Both the position numbers and the translations under genes were made by a program. Shown here piece after piece: positions 1-8,112 of a DNA stretch of 27,797 nt. The notes under the pieces are model-generated. The model saw nothing but the letters and a program-made list of their open reading frames with translations, was not told where the DNA came from and did no database searches. This stretch comes from DATECU01 sp035286745 (GTDB lineage: Bacteria > Acidobacteriota > Vicinamibacteria > Fen-336). Positions within the stretch are counted from its first letter, which is position 1, and the number at the start of each line of letters is the position of its first letter. The stretch covers positions 1-27,797 of the forward strand of contig DATECU010000331.1 in the NCBI GenBank assembly GCA_035286745.1, written 5' to 3'.

Positions 1-815
1 AGCCAGACGTAGAGAGGGATCTGGGCGCTCTTGCCGCAAGCCCCCACGAAGAGGAAGAGGCCGATCAGGGTCAGCGTCCCCCCCCAGGCCCAATCGACCG
101 GCAGTTCGGCCACCTTGGCCGCGACGGTCCGGAAGTCGGCGCTGCCGAAGGTCGCGAAGATCAAGAAGATGCCGAGGACGAAGCCGGCGTCGCCGATTCG
201 ATTGACGATGAAGGCCTTCTTGCCCGCGTCCGAGGCGCTCTGCTTTTCGAACCAGAAGCCGATCAGCAGGTACGAACACAAGCCCACGCCTTCCCAGCCC
301 ACGAACAGGACCAGGTAGTTGGCACCCAGAACCAGCGTGAGCATGGCGAACATGAAGAGGTTCAGGTACGCCATGTAGCGGGCGTAGCCCGGGTCGTGGG
401 CCATGTAGCCGGTGGAGTAGACGTGGATCAGGAAACCGACGAAGGTGACGACCAAGATCATCACCGAGGAAAGCGGGTCCACCTGGTAGGCCCAGTCCAC
501 GTGGAAAGGGGCGGTCCCGCCCACGATCTCGGCGGCTCCACCCGGGATCCAGGTCCACAGGGTCTCGATCAGCGTGTGGTCAGGAGCCGCGTGGGCCCTC
601 ATCACGGCCAGGACCGCCACCACAAAGGAAGCCAGCACGGCGCCACAGGCCACCAGGCTGACGATCGGGGAGGGGCTGGCGTGGCTTGCGCCATGGCCGC
701 CGGGGCCGTGGTCGCCGGGTGCGCGTCCGCGTCCCAGCACGCGCACGCCAACGGTGAAGTTGAAGAGGAAACCGAGGAGCGGGAAGAGGGGAATCAGGTA
801 GATGTAAGACTTCAT
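1..815 (-). CDS. nuoL: NADH-quinone oxidoreductase subunit L, N-terminal part (cut by window edge)
   Basis: The reading frame opens with ATG at 815 and runs off the left edge, giving 271 codons of the usual 600 or more. NuoL is an antiporter-like membrane subunit of complex I that takes part in proton translocation. The translated start (MKSYIYLIPLFPLLGF) is a typical first transmembrane helix. Downstream are the family signatures VDPLSSVMILVVTFVGFLIH, YSTGYMAHDPGYARYMAYLN, LFVGWEGVGLCSYLLIGFW and, at the edge, GKSAQIPLYVWL, where the conserved membrane glutamate (GWEGVG) and lysine (GKSAQ) are present. A His/Gly-rich stretch near residues 33-50 replaces the normal first loop. The gene upstream on this strand is an unrelated peptidase rather than nuoK, and a promoter-like sequence lies at 858-885, so this copy begins its own transcription unit. 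No clear Shine-Dalgarno is visible. Confidence 0.95.
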   Translation of the reverse strand, partial: MKSYIYLIPLFPLLGFLFNFTVGVRVLGRGRAPGDHGPGGHGASHASPSPIVSLVACGAVLASFVVAVLAVMRAHAAPDHTLIETLWTWIPGGAAEIVGGTAPFHVDWAYQVDPLSSVMILVVTFVGFLIHVYSTGYMAHDPGYARYMAYLNLFMFAMLTLVLGANYLVLFVGWEGVGLCSYLLIGFWFEKQSASDAGKKAFIVNRIGDAGFVLGIFLIFATFGSADFRTVAAKVAELPVDWAWGGTLTLIGLFLFVGACGKSAQIPLYVW

Positions 816-857
816 GGCCGAGGTCGCGAGGGTGCTTGACCCCCGGGCCGGCCGCAT

Positions 858-885
858 CTTATAGGCCGCGTGTTCCGGGCGTCAA
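858..885 (-). promoter_or_regulatory. Putative sigma70-type promoter for nuoL
   Basis: On the minus strand TTGACG (885-880) is followed after 16 bases by TATAAG (863-858). The expected transcript start is near 851, leaving a leader of about 36 bases before the nuoL ATG at 815. The element lies in the stretch that separates nuoL from the upstream peptidase gene. It is a match by eye only. Confidence 0.55.
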
Positions 886-1100
886 GTTGAGCGAGACCAC
901 GCAACCACGCAGACCACGGACCACGGGACCTCGGGGCCTTCTCAGGGGGCACGACCCGGATCTCCTCGCAACCGACTGGCCGACCACGCTGGTGTAGTCG
1001 TCTTCATCCGCCGTACCGTTGCCGGTATTCGCGGTGACGGTCACCACGGTGAGAGGACTCGCCGAGGACAGGGTGATGGTGAAGGTCGCGACGGAGTAAG
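859..1100 (-). other. Frameshifted and eroded C-terminal tail of the M4 peptidase gene
   Basis: The last Calx-beta repeat starts in the main peptidase frame (DDASVTEGNSG) and then continues in another frame as SVATFTITLSSASPLTVVTV followed by TANTGNGTADEDDYTSVVGQ. Alignment with the other repeats needs only one extra base in the GTAAG stretch at 1096-1100. In the shifted frame, similarity to the repeats is lost after VVGQSV (near 970), and an unrelated Arg/Gly/Pro-rich tail runs to a stop at 859, inside the nuoL promoter. Even with the frameshift corrected, the final repeat would therefore be incomplete. This may be gene decay, a rearrangement endpoint or a sequencing error plus a natural truncation. 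Confidence 0.7.
895..930. repeat. Short degenerate ACCACG tandem repeat
   Basis: Read on the plus strand the stretch holds four closely spaced ACCACG units (ACCACGCA twice, then ACCACGG twice). It lies between the broken end of the Calx-beta array and the nuoL promoter, where recognisable peptidase coding sequence has already faded. Confidence 0.6.
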
Positions 1101-3856
1101 CCGCTGTTGCCTTCGGTGACGCTCGCGTCGTCGATGGACAGGGCAGAGTCGTCGTTGACGATGGTGCCGACGCCTTGGGTGTCGGCGAGCGTTCCGTTCG
1201 TCGGAGCGCTCAGGTTGACCAGGAACGTCTCCGTAGGCTCGACGGTGAGGTCGCCCGAGACCGGCACGTTGACCGTCTGAGTAGTGACGCCGGGAGCGAA
1301 CGTCACCAACCGGCTGACCACCGCGGTGTAGTCGCTACCCGCGGTCGCCGTCCCGTTGGCGGTGTCCGCCCTCACGGTCACGGGGAGAGAACTTGGCCAG
1401 GACAGGCTGACGGTGAACGCGGCGTCTGCCGCGCCGGCGTCACCCTCAGTGACTGTCACGTCGTTGATGGACAGGGTGGGACCGGCTTCGTCGTTCAGAA
1501 TGGTGCCCTGTCCCTGGGCGTGGCCGATCGTTGCGTTGGTGGCGGCGCTCAGGTTGACCGTGTACGTCTCGTCAACCTCGAAGGTCAAGTCGCCCGCCAC
1601 GGTCACGTCTACGGTCTGCGTGGTGACACCGGGAGCGAAGGTCACCAGCTGGCCGACCACCGCGGTGTAGTCGGTGCCGGCTGTCGCGGTGCCGTTGGCG
1701 GTATTCGCCGTTACGGTCACGGTGCTGGCGCTGGCCGCGGACAGGGTGACGGTGAAGGTGGCAGTAGCCGAGCCCGTGTTGCCCTCGATGACGGTCGCAT
1801 CGTCGATGGACAGGATCAGGTCGTTGTCGAGGATGGTCCCGATGCCTTGGGCGTCGGCAATCGTCGCGTTGGCGGGGGCGCTCAGGTTGACGGAGAACGT
1901 CTCGCCCGGCTCGGTGGTCACGTCGCCGAATGCCCGCACGTTGAGGTTGCGAGTTGTAACGCCGGCAGCGAACGTCACCACCTGGCTGACCACGGCCCTG
2001 TAGTCTGCCGGGGACGCGGTTCCGGCCGTCGCCGTGCCGTCGACTGTGTCCACGGTCACCGTCACCGGGACCGCGCGCGGCGACGACAGGGTGATGGTGA
2101 ACACGGCGTTTGCGAAGCCGGCATCGCCCTCGGTGATGGTCACGTCGTTGATGGAGAGGGCGACATCGTCGGTCGCGATGGTCCCCACGCCCTGAGAATC
2201 CGTGATGGTCGCGCCGGTGGGGGCGCTCAGGTTGACGGAGAACGTCTCGTTGGGCTCGATGGCGGTGTCGCCGAGGACCGGCACGTCAACGGTCTGCGTC
2301 AGAACACCGGGAGCGAAGGTCACGACTTGGCCGACCACGGCGGTGTAGTCGGCGCCTGCCGTCGCCGTGCCGTCGGCGGTGTCCACCGTAACGGTCACGG
2401 TGTTGGGGCTCGCTGCGGACAGGGTGATGGTGAAGGTGGCATTACTGGAGCCGGCGTCCCCCTCGGCGATGGACCGGTCGCTGACGGACAGCGCGAAGTC
2501 GTCATTCGTTATGGTCCCGAGGCCTTGGGCGTCCGAAATCGTCGCGTTGGTGGCGGCGATCAGGTTGACGAAGAACGTCTCGTTGGGCTCGGTCGTCCCA
2601 TTGCCAAGAACCGGCACGTCAACGGTCTGCGTGAGGACACCGGGAGGGAACGTCAACACCTGGCCGACCACCGCGGTGTAGTCGGTGCCCGCCGTCGCCG
2701 TGCCGTTGGCGGTGCTTGCGGTGACAGTCACGGTGTTGGGGCTTGCTGCGGACAAGCTGACGGTGAAGGTGGCGTTGGCGGAACCGCTGTTCCCCTCGGT
2801 GACGGTCGCGTCGTTGATGGACAGCGAGAAGTCGTCGTTGACGACGGTTCCGATGCCTTGGGGGTCCGCTATCGTCGCGCCGGTGGCGGCGCTCAGGTTG
2901 ACGAGGAACGTCTCGTCAGGCTCTCCTGCCCCGTCGCCCAGGACCGGCACGTTCACTGTCTGGATGGTGACGCTGGGATCGAACCTCACCAACTGGCCCA
3001 CCAAGGCGGTGTAGTCGGCGCCAGCCGTGGCCGTGCCGTCAGCGGTGTCCACGGTAACGGCCACGATGCTGGCCCTCGGCTCCGACAGGGCGATGGTGAA
3101 GGTGGCATTGGCCGAGCCGGTGTTGCCCTCGGTCACGGTCACGTCGCTGACGGACAGAGCCGCTCCGCTGAAGCCATCCCTGAAGATGAGGTCGATCTCG
3201 TCGCTGCCGATGGTCCCCAGCCCCTGGTTGTCCGCAATCGTCGCGCCCGTGGCGCCGCTCAGGTTGACGGAGAACGTCTCGGTGGGCTCGACGGCCATGT
3301 CTCCCAGGACCGGCACGTCGACGGTCTGGGTGATGACTCCGGGTGCGAACGTCACCAACTGGCCAACCACGGCGGTGTAGTCGGTTCCAGCCGTCGCCGT
3401 GCCGTCGGCGGTGTCCACCGTGACGGTCACGGTGTTGGAGCTGGCCACCGACAGAGTGATGGTGAAGGTGGCGTTGGCAGACCCGCTGTTGCCCTCGGTG
3501 ACCGTCACGTCGTTGACGGACAGGAAGAAGTCATCGTTCCGGATGGTCCCGAGGCCTTGGGAGTCTGCAATGGTCGCGTTGGTGGCGGCGCTCAAGTTAA
3601 CGGAAAATGTCTCGTTAGGCTCGGTGATTCCGTCGCCGAGGATCCGCACGTTGACGGCCCGGACGATATCCCCGACCGGGAACGTCACCAACTGGTCTAC
3701 CACTGCGGTGTAGTCGCTGCCGGCGGTCGCAGTGCCGTCGGCGGTGTTTACCCTGACGGTCACCGTGTTGGCGCTCTGCTCCGACAGGCCGATCATGAAC
3801 GTTGCCACTCCGCTGCCGCCCTCGCTGACGATCAGGTCGAAGATCGAGAGGGTGGC
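1004..3856 (-). repeat. Tandem array of about 330-bp Calx-beta coding repeats (8 complete, 1 broken)
   Basis: The DNA repeats with a period near 330 bases. Each unit encodes LSxxDxTVTEGNSGSANATF, then the DGTATAGxDYTAVVGQ block, an EPxETFxVNLS block and an AxGxGTIxNDD end. Units begin near 3856, 3530, 3165, 2835, 2505, 2165, 1820, 1480 and 1150. Unit six carries a short insertion (GTASPADY), and the linker after unit two carries 12 extra residues. The high similarity between units makes the array prone to recombination and to misassembly. Confidence 0.9.
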
Positions 3857-6655
3857 CGCGCCTCCCGCCGTGCACTGGTACACCTTGATGTCGTCTACGT
3901 ACCAGCCGTCGTTGCCGCCGCAGCCGTCTGTACCAAACGCGAAGCGGAAGCGAACCGTGTCCTCGGGTACCGCCACGCCGGCGAGATTGACGATGGATTT
4001 GCCCCAGCGACCACGGTTGGAGCCGCCGTCCGTGCCCGTGAAAGCCTGCTCGCCGGCCAGGGGGTTGGTGTTGAAATCCGGTGATCCTGCCGGAAAGAGC
4101 TGGTAGATGTACGGGTTATAGGTGAACTGGGTGAACGCGGTGTTCTGCCAGGAGCCACCGTTGACGCTGATCTTGACGTTTCCGCCGTCCCAGCCTCCTT
4201 CCGTGGCCACGTAGTGATCGAAGAAGAGGCGGGGGAAGCCGGGCGTCGCAGGCAGCGTGATGGTCGGGCTGTCGAGGTACATCACGCCGGACTCGTCGGC
4301 GACCCCGCAGTCGCCGAGGTTTGGATCGTCGAGGCCGAAGAATGCCGAGCCGGTGCGGCCTCCGGGGAGGGTTGAGGTCTTCACCCAGTCACGCGGGGTG
4401 TAGGAGGGGAACACGCCGGCGTTGGTTCGGGTCCACTGGGTGATGCTCCCTTCGACGCTCTCCGAGTAGAGCAAGTTCGCTGGGCCCAGCACGCACACGT
4501 TGGCGGGTGGGCTCTGGCCGAGCTGCGGCACGAACGGGCAGAAGGCGGGTGGAGTGCGGAGCTCGACGGCCGCGATGGCCTTGGTCACTTGGGCGCAGTC
4601 GGTCGCGGTGATGAACTGTCCAGACGGAGCACCGGTGGTCAGGTCGTTCAGGTTGTTCCCGCGGAGGTCCTCGCAGGCCTGCTCCATGGCGGACGCGTGC
4701 TCGGGGAAGTCGGTCGAGGCCACCTGATAGAACTTCGTCCGGAAGTAGATGTGCACCGCCTTGGTCAGGCCAATGGCCTGGACGTTCTGGTTGTTGTAGG
4801 GCCCGCCGTCGACCAGCAAGGAGAACATCCGGTTGGGGATGCCCGAGTTGGAATGCACGCCGCCCTGGTCGGCGGTGCTGCACACGTACTCGAACGTGTC
4901 CGTCACCTTGCCCGGGTTGCCGAAGCAGCGGGGGTTCCACATGTCGCGAAGGGCCCCCCCGGGGGTGACCTCCTCACCCATCAGCCAACGGCGAGAGGCT
5001 GCAGTGCCCGCGTGGAGGGTGATCGTCGCCGCGGCCGGCAGGCCGGCCTTGATGGTCGTTCCGTTGGCGTACGTCACCTCGACGCTGGCGATGCTCGTGA
5101 TGGAGCCCAAGTTGAGCAGGCCGCTGGTGGGGGCTACGAAGATGATGCCCACGGCCCCGGCGTTGAAGGCGTTGGTGGCGCGGGCCCCCGAGCCGCACTC
5201 GTTGCCGCCGTCGGGGAGCAGTGTCCAGTCGATGATGGCGATCTTGCCGGAAACGCCGGTGACGGTGCTGCAGGCACCGGGCGGGACGGAGATAGCCATC
5301 GGCGTGGGTCCCACCGTGAAGGGGCGAGCGGGCTCATTCACGGAGGCCCTGGACTGGTAGCTGCCGGCTGCGCTGCCGCCGGTGACGGTCAGCAGTGGAG
5401 GCGGCGTGCCGCCGTACTGCGAGCAGCTCCCGTCCGAGACGCGCAACGCGTTTGGGGTGTCCAGGCCGCGGCCATTGATGAGGTCGACCGTCTCGCCAAA
5501 GATGTCCGAGTAGGCTTCGTTGAGGGCGCCCGATTGCCAGGCGTAGATGAGGTTGTCCGTGTGCTGCGTGTAGGCGTGGCCCCATTCGTGGGCCGTCACG
5601 TCGTCCGTGGTGAAGCCTGGGCAGAACGAGATGAAGGTGCCGTTCCAGGAGGCGTTGGGACAGCCGTAGCCGCGATTGAAGATCGCGTCCATGGTTGCGC
5701 CCGCCCCGTTGAAGGAACCGTAGCCGAAAGCGTTCATGAACAGGTCGTACGCTTCCTTGGAGGCGAAGAGCATGTTGTCGGCTTCGGTGGTGCCGGTGGG
5801 GTACGGCAGCTGCCCCTCCTCCCAAGACGGCGCGTCGGGGTAGTTGGGCGGCACGGTGGGCAGACTCAGCCCGTTGTAGGCGCGGCGATTCAGGCCGTCG
5901 TGGATGCCGGTGATCTGGTCGACCTTCTTGCCGGTGTGCGCGTCCACGAAGACGAACTCGCGGATGCTGCCGCCGTTGGTAACCTCGACCTCGTAGGTCA
6001 GGTGGTCAAGGCCCTCGACGCCCTGGAGCAACCCGGTTCGGTACACCACCAGCCGAGCGTTCGTGGCCGACAGGCCCTTGGCGGAAGCCGCATCCAGCCC
6101 GGCGGCGACCAGGCCGACCGCGGTTGCACTCGCCTCGGCCGGGGTGCGGCGCGTGGTGGTGTCGACACTGATGCCGGGGATGCCGGTGCCGTTGACCGCC
6201 ACCAGCCGGCCCTTGGAGTCAAGGTGTCCCTTCAGCACGGCACCGAACACGGCCACGCCGTGGTGGAGCTGCTGGAAGGCGACATGAGTGAAGCCGAGCT
6301 GGTCGGTCCTCTCTCCACGAACCTCGAGATCGGTCGCCGCGTTCTGGATCCCGAAGATACTCCCGTGCTCAGCCAGGAAGGCCCTCGCCTGCTCCCTGGC
6401 CGATTCCCCCCTCGCCGACTGCGGAGCCAAGCTGACGGCGCCCTCCGCACCCGGAGCGAGGCGCACGAACTGGGCCGCGCCGGTGCCGCGCCGGATGCTG
6501 ACTTCCGCGCGGCCACCGGTGGCGGCCCGCAGCCGCTCGATGGCCTGCGGGTCAATCGTGCGGCTGTCTCCCTGCGCGGCCCCCGCGACCGGCACAGCAA
6601 TCAAGACCGTGGCAGCTACCAAGGACCACCCGTACCGGGCTCTCTTGATCTTCAT
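1004..6655 (-). CDS. Secreted M4 (thermolysin-family) metallopeptidase with PA insertion, MAM-like domain and Calx-beta repeats
   Basis: This 1883-residue protein begins with a signal peptide (1-27, cleavage near AGAAQG). An FTP/PepSY-type propeptide follows (about 40-250), and the gluzincin catalytic domain starts near 260. The zinc motif HEWGH is at 356-360, the third ligand is in GALNEAYSD (E380), and the family-typical catalytic His lies in GGVHSNSG (H601). A protease-associated (PA) domain of roughly 110 residues (about 445-555) is inserted between these motifs. Residues 730-928 resemble a MAM/immune-inhibitor-A type jellyroll ending in GWYVDDIKVYQC. From 934 on, about nine Calx-beta repeats of 110 residues follow, with the signature DGTATAGxDYTAVVGQ. 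These usually bind calcium and act as adhesive stalks. The protein probably degrades extracellular protein. GGGAGG lies five bases before the ATG, with a strong promoter further upstream. The last repeat is frameshifted near 1098. Confidence 0.93.
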   Translation of the reverse strand: MKIKRARYGWSLVAATVLIAVPVAGAAQGDSRTIDPQAIERLRAATGGRAEVSIRRGTGAAQFVRLAPGAEGAVSLAPQSARGESAREQARAFLAEHGSIFGIQNAATDLEVRGERTDQLGFTHVAFQQLHHGVAVFGAVLKGHLDSKGRLVAVNGTGIPGISVDTTTRRTPAEASATAVGLVAAGLDAASAKGLSATNARLVVYRTGLLQGVEGLDHLTYEVEVTNGGSIREFVFVDAHTGKKVDQITGIHDGLNRRAYNGLSLPTVPPNYPDAPSWEEGQLPYPTGTTEADNMLFASKEAYDLFMNAFGYGSFNGAGATMDAIFNRGYGCPNASWNGTFISFCPGFTTDDVTAHEWGHAYTQHTDNLIYAWQSGALNEAYSDIFGETVDLINGRGLDTPNALRVSDGSCSQYGGTPPPLLTVTGGSAAGSYQSRASVNEPARPFTVGPTPMAISVPPGACSTVTGVSGKIAIIDWTLLPDGGNECGSGARATNAFNAGAVGIIFVAPTSGLLNLGSITSIASVEVTYANGTTIKAGLPAAATITLHAGTAASRRWLMGEEVTPGGALRDMWNPRCFGNPGKVTDTFEYVCSTADQGGVHSNSGIPNRMFSLLVDGGPYNNQNVQAIGLTKAVHIYFRTKFYQVASTDFPEHASAMEQACEDLRGNNLNDLTTGAPSGQFITATDCAQVTKAIAAVELRTPPAFCPFVPQLGQSPPANVCVLGPANLLYSESVEGSITQWTRTNAGVFPSYTPRDWVKTSTLPGGRTGSAFFGLDDPNLGDCGVADESGVMYLDSPTITLPATPGFPRLFFDHYVATEGGWDGGNVKISVNGGSWQNTAFTQFTYNPYIYQLFPAGSPDFNTNPLAGEQAFTGTDGGSNRGRWGKSIVNLAGVAVPEDTVRFRFAFGTDGCGGNDGWYVDDIKVYQCTAGGAATLSIFDLIVSEGGSGVATFMIGLSEQSANTVTVRVNTADGTATAGSDYTAVVDQLVTFPVGDIVRAVNVRILGDGITEPNETFSVNLSAATNATIADSQGLGTIRNDDFFLSVNDVTVTEGNSGSANATFTITLSVASSNTVTVTVDTADGTATAGTDYTAVVGQLVTFAPGVITQTVDVPVLGDMAVEPTETFSVNLSGATGATIADNQGLGTIGSDEIDLIFRDGFSGAALSVSDVTVTEGNTGSANATFTIALSEPRASIVAVTVDTADGTATAGADYTALVGQLVRFDPSVTIQTVNVPVLGDGAGEPDETFLVNLSAATGATIADPQGIGTVVNDDFSLSINDATVTEGNSGSANATFTVSLSAASPNTVTVTASTANGTATAGTDYTAVVGQVLTFPPGVLTQTVDVPVLGNGTTEPNETFFVNLIAATNATISDAQGLGTITNDDFALSVSDRSIAEGDAGSSNATFTITLSAASPNTVTVTVDTADGTATAGADYTAVVGQVVTFAPGVLTQTVDVPVLGDTAIEPNETFSVNLSAPTGATITDSQGVGTIATDDVALSINDVTITEGDAGFANAVFTITLSSPRAVPVTVTVDTVDGTATAGTASPADYRAVVSQVVTFAAGVTTRNLNVRAFGDVTTEPGETFSVNLSAPANATIADAQGIGTILDNDLILSIDDATVIEGNTGSATATFTVTLSAASASTVTVTANTANGTATAGTDYTAVVGQLVTFAPGVTTQTVDVTVAGDLTFEVDETYTVNLSAATNATIGHAQGQGTILNDEAGPTLSINDVTVTEGDAGAADAAFTVSLSWPSSLPVTVRADTANGTATAGSDYTAVVSRLVTFAPGVTTQTVNVPVSGDLTVEPTETFLVNLSAPTNGTLADTQGVGTIVNDDSALSIDDASVTEGNSGLLRRDLHHHPVLGESSHRGDRHREYRQRYGG
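3160..3201 (-). other. Embedded IDLIFRDGF motif between Calx-beta repeats 2 and 3
   Basis: Between repeats two and three the usual NDDF linker is replaced by a longer segment reading EIDLIFRDGFSGA. A similar string (xxIFxDGFE) is familiar to me from C-terminal regions of secreted proteins in several bacterial groups. That recollection is knowledge-based and unchecked; here the motif sits in mid-protein. Confidence 0.5.
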
Positions 6656-6724
6656 GGGCGCCTCCCAGGCTCAGAACGCTTTGGGGTGATTGGAATGGAG
6701 GGAGGGCACAAGCCCCACCCGTTG

Positions 6725-6754
6725 ATTAGATTCCTCTCTTTGGTTAGTTGTCAA
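6725..6754 (-). promoter_or_regulatory. Strong sigma70-type promoter for the M4 peptidase
   Basis: On the minus strand a perfect TTGACA (6754-6749) is separated by 18 bases from TCTAAT (6730-6725, one mismatch to TATAAT). Transcription would start near 6718, giving a leader of about 63 bases with GGGAGG just before the ATG at 6655. The local AT content is clearly higher than in the surrounding DNA. Confidence 0.7.
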
Positions 6755-6827
6755 GGAACGGGACGACAAGACGAGGAGCGGGAAGCGGCCCCCGCGGCGA
6801 GGTCACCGGCGCTACCATGTCCTTGGC

Positions 6828-7409
6828 ATGCGGCGGCTGTGCGTCTTCTGCGGGTCGAGTCCGGGGCTCGATCCCCGCTTCCGTGAAGCCGCCGAACGAT
6901 TGGGCGATCTGCTGGTTCGCCGCCGGCTGGGCCTCGTCTACGGCGGAAGCGGCATCGGCCTCATGGGCGTGGTGGCCGATGCGGTTCTGGCTCGAGGTGG
7001 CGAGGTCATAGGCGTCATCCCCAAAGCCCTGGCCCGCAAGGAGGTCGCCCATCAGGGGCTCGGCGACCTGCGCGTCGTCGGCTCCATGCACGAGCGCAAG
7101 GCGCTCATGGCCGATCTTTCCGACGCCTTCGTGGCTCTGCCCGGCGGCCTGGGTACTCTCGACGAGCTGTGCGAGATCCTCACCTGGGGTCAACTCGGCC
7201 TGCACACCAAGCCCACCGGTATCCTCAACGTGGCCGGCTATTTCGACCGCTTCCTGGATTTCCTCGACCACGGCGTGAGCCAGCGGCTGATCCGGGCGGA
7301 GCACCGCGGGCTGGTGTTGGTCGAGAGCGAGCCCGAGGTCTTGCTGGATCGCTTCCTGGATTTTCGGCCGGTGACGGTCGAGAAGTGGCTGCGGCCTGAG
7401 GAAGGTTGA
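6828..7409 (+). CDS. LOG-family protein (TIGR00730 Rossmann fold), paralog 1
   Basis: The 193-residue product opens with MRRLCVFCGSSPG, the normal start of bacterial LOG (Lonely Guy) proteins, which supports this ATG. The family hydrolyses nucleoside 5'-monophosphates such as cytokinin riboside phosphates to free base and ribose phosphate. The Rossmann-like core shows VYGGSGIGLMG (37-47), the conserved MHERKA stretch (88-93) and the active-site motif PGGLGTLDE (105-113). Length is typical. No Shine-Dalgarno precedes the ATG. A TACCAT sequence nine bases upstream (6813-6818) would fit a leaderless transcript, but no good -35 is seen. The gene diverges from the M4 peptidase and converges on the next gene with only seven bases between stops. 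A second LOG protein is encoded at 15259. The physiological substrate is unknown. Confidence 0.92.
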   Translation: MRRLCVFCGSSPGLDPRFREAAERLGDLLVRRRLGLVYGGSGIGLMGVVADAVLARGGEVIGVIPKALARKEVAHQGLGDLRVVGSMHERKALMADLSDAFVALPGGLGTLDELCEILTWGQLGLHTKPTGILNVAGYFDRFLDFLDHGVSQRLIRAEHRGLVLVESEPEVLLDRFLDFRPVTVEKWLRPEEG

Positions 7410-7416
7410 GGCCGCC

Positions 7417-8112
7417 TTACAGGGTGGCTAGCCAGGAGGCGCCGGCCTCGTCCATGGTCTGGCCGAAGGTCGCCGCGAAGGCCTGACTGGTCGGGGTCTT
7501 GCTGGAGCAGGCGCGGAAGAAGTCGGCCACCTTGGCCACTCCGTGGGTCTTGATCAGGCTGGCCACGAAGGAGCCGGCCAGGGCGTAGCTGGTGTCGGTG
7601 TCCATGCGGTCGAAGGAAGCCACCAGCATGGAAACGGAGACACCCTTCGCCAAGCCCTTGGCCAGCTTGTTGACGTCCTTGCCCTGCCACTTGGCCTGGT
7701 TGCCGATGGCCACCGCCAGCCCCTCCTGGAAGAAGGTGCCGGGGTTGCCGAGCTGGCCGGCCACCAGATGGACGATCTCGTGAGCGTGGAAGGACTCGGT
7801 GGAGTGGATCTGACCGGAACGGGGGTAGGTGATGCCCGCCGCGTAGGTCCCGGTGCCGGCGGCCAGCTCCTGGGGGTTCTGGTAGCGGTAGTACTCGGCC
7901 TTGCCGGAGAAGCGGGAGCCGAGGAGGTTCTGGACCTCACCAAGGAACTTCTCGGCCTTGTCCGCCTCGACCTTGGCGTTGTCGCGGCTGTAAAAGCTGA
8001 AGTGCTCGGTCTGGGCCTTGAGGGCGAAGCCGGGGAGCGGTGCCGCTTGGAGGCTGACGCCCGCCAGGACCGCCGCCACCGCCATCGCTACCGTTCTGGC
8101 CTTCTTGCTCAT
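7417..8112 (-). CDS. Exported HExxH protein, peptidase_MA-like
   Basis: The 231-residue product has a signal peptide (MSKKARTVAMAVAAVLAG, cleavage near LQAAP). A zinc-peptidase motif HEIVH is at 111-115, followed 15 residues after the second His by FFQEGLA, with glutamate at 130. HExxH with a downstream W/F-x-x-E-G is the layout of gluzincin peptidases of the MA clan, where the glutamate is the third zinc ligand. The N-terminal half (EHFSFYSRDNAKVEADKAEK) resembles the region before the catalytic part in peptidase_MA_2-type proteins. I infer a small periplasmic or secreted zinc peptidase of unknown substrate. A TATAAT box lies 53 bases upstream. The gene is monocistronic and converges with the LOG gene. 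Confidence 0.8.
   Translation of the reverse strand: MSKKARTVAMAVAAVLAGVSLQAAPLPGFALKAQTEHFSFYSRDNAKVEADKAEKFLGEVQNLLGSRFSGKAEYYRYQNPQELAAGTGTYAAGITYPRSGQIHSTESFHAHEIVHLVAGQLGNPGTFFQEGLAVAIGNQAKWQGKDVNKLAKGLAKGVSVSMLVASFDRMDTDTSYALAGSFVASLIKTHGVAKVADFFRACSSKTPTSQAFAATFGQTMDEAGASWLATL

Noticed and set aside
396..839. 147-codon open frame on the plus strand over nuoL
   Set aside because: The opposite strand encodes an unmistakable NuoL start; this frame is its shadow.
1175..4084. 969-codon open frame on the plus strand opposite the Calx-beta repeats
   Set aside because: It is the antisense shadow of the repeat array: its Gly/Arg/Val/His-rich sequence repeats every 110 residues with the same period. 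The sense frame has clear domain motifs.
4589..6886. 765-codon open frame on the plus strand opposite the M4 peptidase
   Set aside because: It has low-complexity composition typical of a GC-rich shadow and no motif. The minus strand encodes the signal peptide, HEWGH and GGVHSNSG in order.
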